Origin: Oscillospiraceae bacterium | GTDB lineage: Bacteria; Bacillota; Clostridia; Oscillospirales; Oscillospiraceae | NCBI GenBank assembly: GCA_021202795.1 | Contig: JAJQCH010000013.1 | Span: 1 to 34,554, forward strand | DNA: 34,554 nucleotides | Direction: 5' to 3' | Shown: positions 33,166 to 34,554 of the stretch, one piece after another | Layout of the letters: each line of letters begins with the position of its first letter | Numbering within the stretch: position 1 is the first letter of the stretch | Position numbers and translations under genes: made by a program | The notes under the pieces: generated by a model | Seen by the model: only the letters and a program-made list of their open reading frames with translations | Database searches by the model: none | What the model was told of the DNA's origin: nothing

Positions 33166-34494
33166 TTAATCCAGCACCTTTTTCCCCAGCCATTTGCCGC
33201 TGCGATACCGGGATATAAAGCAAATCTCCCGGAACAGCCAGTCTGTACACCAGCCTATCCATACGCCCCAGAGACCGATGGGGGTGGCACGGCACAGAAA
33301 CCAGCTTAACGCCACGCGGAACACCCACATACTGATGCCGCTGACCCACATGGTATAGGACACGTCCCCGGAGGCACGAAGGCCGTTGGGGAGCGTAAAG
33401 GCGCAGGGCCAGGTGAACACCTTCATGACAGAACTAAACCAGATTAGCTGACAGGCGAGGCTTGCCCCCGCTGCGGTCAGAGCAGTGAACCGAACAACCA
33501 CCGGCACGGAGACGGACAGCAGTATGCTTGTTGCCAGCACAATGCCGGTGGATATTTCTGTAAAGCGAACCATATAGTGCTTTGCTTCCTCTGTCTGTCC
33601 ACGGCCCAGACACTGGCCAGCCACAGTGAGAAGGCCGGTGCCGATGGCCATGGCCGGCATGGAGCCAAAGTTTTCCAGGGTGGAAACGATGGCCTGGGCC
33701 GCGATCGCGGTGGTGCCAAGACTGGCCACCGTGCTTTGTACTGCCAGCTTTCCAAACTGGAACATACTGTTTTCCACGGCGGTGGGCAGACCTATGCGGA
33801 TAATGCGCTTCATCATGGCCCCGTCTGGCCGGAAATCCCGAAGCCGACCTAACGTGATGACCTGACCGGGACGGCTTTGGAAATAAAGCATGACGCAGGC
33901 ACTCAGTATGCGGCTGAAAAGCGTGGAAAGGGCGGCGCCCAGCACGCCAAGTCCACAGGCGAATATTAAGACGGCGTTGCCGATAATGTTGACGCCATCC
34001 GCCACAGCCGCCACGATCATGGGCCGCCGGGAGTTGCCTGTAGCACGGTGCAGCGCTGCGCTGACGGAATACAATCCCAGAAAGGGATAGCTCAGAGCGG
34101 TGACAAGGAAATATATTTCGGCTGCCGCCAGTACGTCCGCTTCCACAGAACCAAAAATCAGCCGCAGAATAGGAGTGCGCAGGCTGGCCAGAGTAACGGT
34201 GAGGAACAGCGCCAGGATCAGCGCCGCAATCAGCACCTGACGGGAGGCGCGATTTGCCTTGTTCATCTCCTCATGGCCGATATATTGGGCGCAGACGATA
34301 GTGCCGCCCGCGCCCAATGCGGAAAAGAAATAGACTACCAGCGTACTGATGGAATCCACCAGGGATACGCCGGAAATGGCGGCCTCGCCAACATTGGAGA
34401 CCATCAGCGTGTCTGCCACGCCCATCAGGCCTGTTAACACCTGCTCGATAACCAGGGGAATAAGCAGGGCCCTAATCTGCGCTTTTGTAAACAA
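33166..34494 (-). CDS. MATE-family multidrug/metabolite efflux transporter
   Basis: MATE proteins export cationic compounds using Na+ or H+ gradients. The 442-aa protein has about 12 hydrophobic segments in two MatE repeats; IPLVIEQVLTGLMGVADTLMVS is the usual first helix and the second repeat begins near residue 235 (IIRIGLPTAVENSMFQFGK). It starts MFTKAQIRALLIP like many Firmicutes homologues, but the first codon is TTG (34492-34494) and no clear Shine-Dalgarno precedes it. The IS-like end begins about 8 bases upstream, so insertion may have removed the native start context and promoter. The substrate cannot be inferred. Confidence 0.88.
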   Translation of the reverse strand: MFTKAQIRALLIPLVIEQVLTGLMGVADTLMVSNVGEAAISGVSLVDSISTLVVYFFSALGAGGTIVCAQYIGHEEMNKANRASRQVLIAALILALFLTVTLASLRTPILRLIFGSVEADVLAAAEIYFLVTALSYPFLGLYSVSAALHRATGNSRRPMIVAAVADGVNIIGNAVLIFACGLGVLGAALSTLFSRILSACVMLYFQSRPGQVITLGRLRDFRPDGAMMKRIIRIGLPTAVENSMFQFGKLAVQSTVASLGTTAIAAQAIVSTLENFGSMPAMAIGTGLLTVAGQCLGRGQTEEAKHYMVRFTEISTGIVLATSILLSVSVPVVVRFTALTAAGASLACQLIWFSSVMKVFTWPCAFTLPNGLRASGDVSYTMWVSGISMWVFRVALSWFLCRATPIGLWGVWIGWCTDWLFREICFISRYRSGKWLGKKVLD

Positions 34495-34501
34495 AAAAAC
34501 A

Positions 34502-34554
34502 CCGCAAATTGCAAGTGCAAGTTGGACACTCGGTAGAATGAATTTATGAACCTT
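34502..34554 (+). mobile_element. Possible 5' end of an insertion sequence, cut by the window edge
   Basis: Bases 34502-34529 match 49-22 in inverted orientation at 26 of 28 positions, with a duplicated GCAAGT inside. Short frames beginning at ATG codons (34538 and 34545) run off the edge, as a transposase gene start would just inside a terminal repeat. Together with the left edge this fits same-orientation IS copies flanking the window. The family is not identified. Confidence 0.35.

Noticed and set aside
1-34554. Prophage, CRISPR array, defence island or secondary-metabolite cluster
   Set aside because: No integrase, phage structural gene, Cas gene, spaced repeats, or biosynthetic cluster genes were seen; almost all genes are core functions.

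Overview
This 34.5-kb window is a dense, moderately GC-rich stretch of core bacterial chromosome. Gene content and order point to a low-GC-lineage Firmicute of class Clostridia, most likely an Oscillospiraceae-type gut anaerobe. The support is the order rnc, radical SAM, smc, ftsY; the NadD-YqeK fusion next to yhbY and rsfS; the infC-rpmI-rplT operon; strong AGGAGG ribosome binding sites; TTGACA/TATAAT promoters with 17-bp spacers; and frequent TTG starts. The family assignment is inference. No phage, CRISPR array, tRNA or rRNA gene was seen.

Layout. The left edge (1-60) looks like the 3' end of an insertion sequence. It is followed by a short leftward promoter/hairpin unit (64-166). On the minus strand come pcrA (helicase) and rpsU, which has its own perfect promoter. 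A long minus-strand series then reads from about 20.8 kb down to 3.2 kb: an rRNA/tRNA 2'-O-methyltransferase, dprA, topA, trmFO, plsX, acpP, rnc, a radical SAM protein, smc, ftsY, rdgB, yhbY, nadD-yqeK, rsfS and leuS. Most junctions overlap or are a few bases apart. One strong promoter sits at the head (20789-20817) and a second just before smc (12114-12142). The series joins DNA topology and segregation (topA, smc), lipid precursor synthesis (plsX, acpP), RNA maturation (rnc, trmFO), protein targeting (ftsY) and ribosome assembly or silencing (yhbY, rsfS).

Upstream of that is an asd-dapA pair (lysine/diaminopimelate pathway) with a hairpin between the genes. Divergent from asd, behind a perfect consensus promoter, lies a cell-surface protein with SLH, SH3 and SpoIID/LytB domains, followed by queA. 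A shared bidirectional terminator separates queA from the convergent infC-rpmI-rplT operon. That operon starts with a leader and attenuator, and infC appears to use a non-AUG (ATA) start. Next come a small CmpB-family membrane protein whose end overlaps deoC tail to tail, a tandem-OB SSB-like gene, a two-gene glycogen operon (glgB-glgA), and a MATE transporter whose start abuts a second insertion-sequence-like end at the right edge.

The points most worth a second look are: a perfect 42-bp in-frame tandem duplication inside yhbY; the nearly identical inverted ends at both edges; an SMC roughly 180 residues shorter than usual; promoters for pcrA and glgB placed so that their mRNAs could be leaderless; the SLH-SH3-SLH-SLH-SpoIID architecture; the ATA start of infC; and the left-edge promoter plus hairpin. 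I saw no clear undescribed multi-gene system; the region is mainly housekeeping.
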